Below are positions 6,602 to 7,025 of a DNA stretch of 7,025 nucleotides, one piece after another. Location: the NCBI GenBank assembly GCA_903930395.1, contig CAIYYE010000297.1, positions 1 through 7,025 on the forward strand, given 5' to 3'. The position numbers and the translations under genes are program-made. Origin of the DNA: an uncultured beta proteobacterium. Its GTDB lineage: Bacteria > Pseudomonadota > Gammaproteobacteria > Burkholderiales > Rhodocyclaceae. Positions within the stretch are counted from its first letter, which is position 1. Each line of letters starts with the position of its first letter. The notes under the pieces were generated by a model. That model saw only the letters and a program-made list of their open reading frames with translations, did no database searches and was not told the origin of the DNA.

Positions 6602-7025
6602 ATGACTATTCAGAACCTGATGCGTTTCCTGATCATCGGAACCGTTAGCCTGTTACCACCATTGTTGCGTGCGGAGCCGGCGAATCTGATGATTTATTGC
6701 GGTATCACGATGGTGCGACCGATTACCGAACTGGCACGCAGTTTCGAGCAGCGCGAGAAGATCAAGGTCGATATCGCCCAAGGGGGCTCCGAAGATCTTT
6801 ACCAGAGCGCCCGGAAAAGCCGGCACGGCGACATTTACTTCCCCGGCGAGCCTTCCTATCGGGAGAAGCATCTGGCCGAAGGCCTGCTCGGCGACTATCG
6901 GATCGTCGGTTACAACCAGCTCGCGCTGTTTGTCCAGAAAGGCAACCCGAAGCAGGTCGCCCCCAACCTGAACGAGCTTTTTCGCAAGGATCTGGTGGTC
7001 ATGATCGGCAATGCGGAGAGCGGCA
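6602..7025 (+). CDS. Periplasmic substrate-binding protein, ModA-like fold, 3' partial
   Basis: The first 141 residues of a secreted binding protein are visible. The ATG at 6602 follows GAGGA by 7 nt. Residues 1-24 look like a Sec signal peptide (R8, then hydrophobic FLIIGTVSLLPPLL, likely cleavage after A24). The mature start LMIYCGITMVRPITELARSF corresponds to the first strand and helix of ModA-type proteins (family style AAASL...ELA..F). T36 and S63 (in QGGSEDL) fall where ModA uses hydroxyl side chains to hold an oxyanion. The next motif, GDIYFPGEPSYREKH, matches the ModA segment AD[LV]F.SAD in position but differs in sequence. GNAESG at 137-141 is the hinge-side motif near the cut. It lies 27 nt after HK3, so it is probably in the same transcript. 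The ligand is unknown: molybdate, tungstate or another anion are possible. It may act as a sensor subunit rather than a transporter part, which is inference. Confidence 0.85.
   Translation, partial: MTIQNLMRFLIIGTVSLLPPLLRAEPANLMIYCGITMVRPITELARSFEQREKIKVDIAQGGSEDLYQSARKSRHGDIYFPGEPSYREKHLAEGLLGDYRIVGYNQLALFVQKGNPKQVAPNLNELFRKDLVVMIGNAESG

Noticed and set aside
1..7025. CRISPR arrays, tRNA or rRNA genes, insertion sequences, attachment sites.
   Set aside because: No spaced direct repeats, no structural RNA patterns and no transposase frames were found. Nearly all of the window is accounted for by four coding regions.

Overview
The window is a stretch of a single co-oriented signal-transduction operon, all on the + strand, with almost no non-coding DNA. 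It holds three consecutive hybrid sensor histidine kinase genes (called HK1, HK2 and HK3 here). The fourth gene encodes a secreted substrate-binding protein of the ModA-like (molybdate/oxyanion-binding) fold and is cut by the right edge. The codon choice, the moderately high GC (judged by eye, in the mid to upper 50s percent), the Shine-Dalgarno sites and the protein style suggest a Gram-negative proteobacterium. A betaproteobacterium, perhaps of the Rhodocyclales, is my best guess, from family resemblance only.

Layout: 1-2345 HK1, 5'-truncated (PAS, HisKA, HATPase, degenerate receiver, intact receiver, intact Hpt). 2397-4958 HK2 (linker, PAS, HisKA, HATPase, degenerate receiver, intact receiver, Hpt-like domain that has lost its histidine). 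5036-6574 HK3 (N-terminal receiver, coiled coil, HisKA with an altered H-box, HATPase, C-terminal helical tail). 6602-7025+ substrate-binding protein with a signal peptide. The gaps are 51, 77 and 27 nt, and none holds a convincing terminator or promoter, so one transcript is likely.

How the parts may work together (inference): the only phosphotransfer histidine of the Hpt type in the window is in HK1. HK2 has a working-looking receiver but a dead Hpt, and HK3 has a receiver at its N-terminus as an input. The simplest model is a branched phosphorelay in which HK1's Hpt serves more than one receiver, including that of HK3. The periplasmic binding protein may supply a ligand signal rather than, or as well as, serve transport. 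No DNA-binding or enzymatic output regulator is visible, so the output must lie outside the window. The main unusual points are the paired degenerate receivers, the His-to-Ser loss in the HK2 Hpt domain, the HK3 H-box change, the link with a divergent oxyanion-type binding protein, and a perfect 11-bp inverted repeat inside the HK2 coding region.
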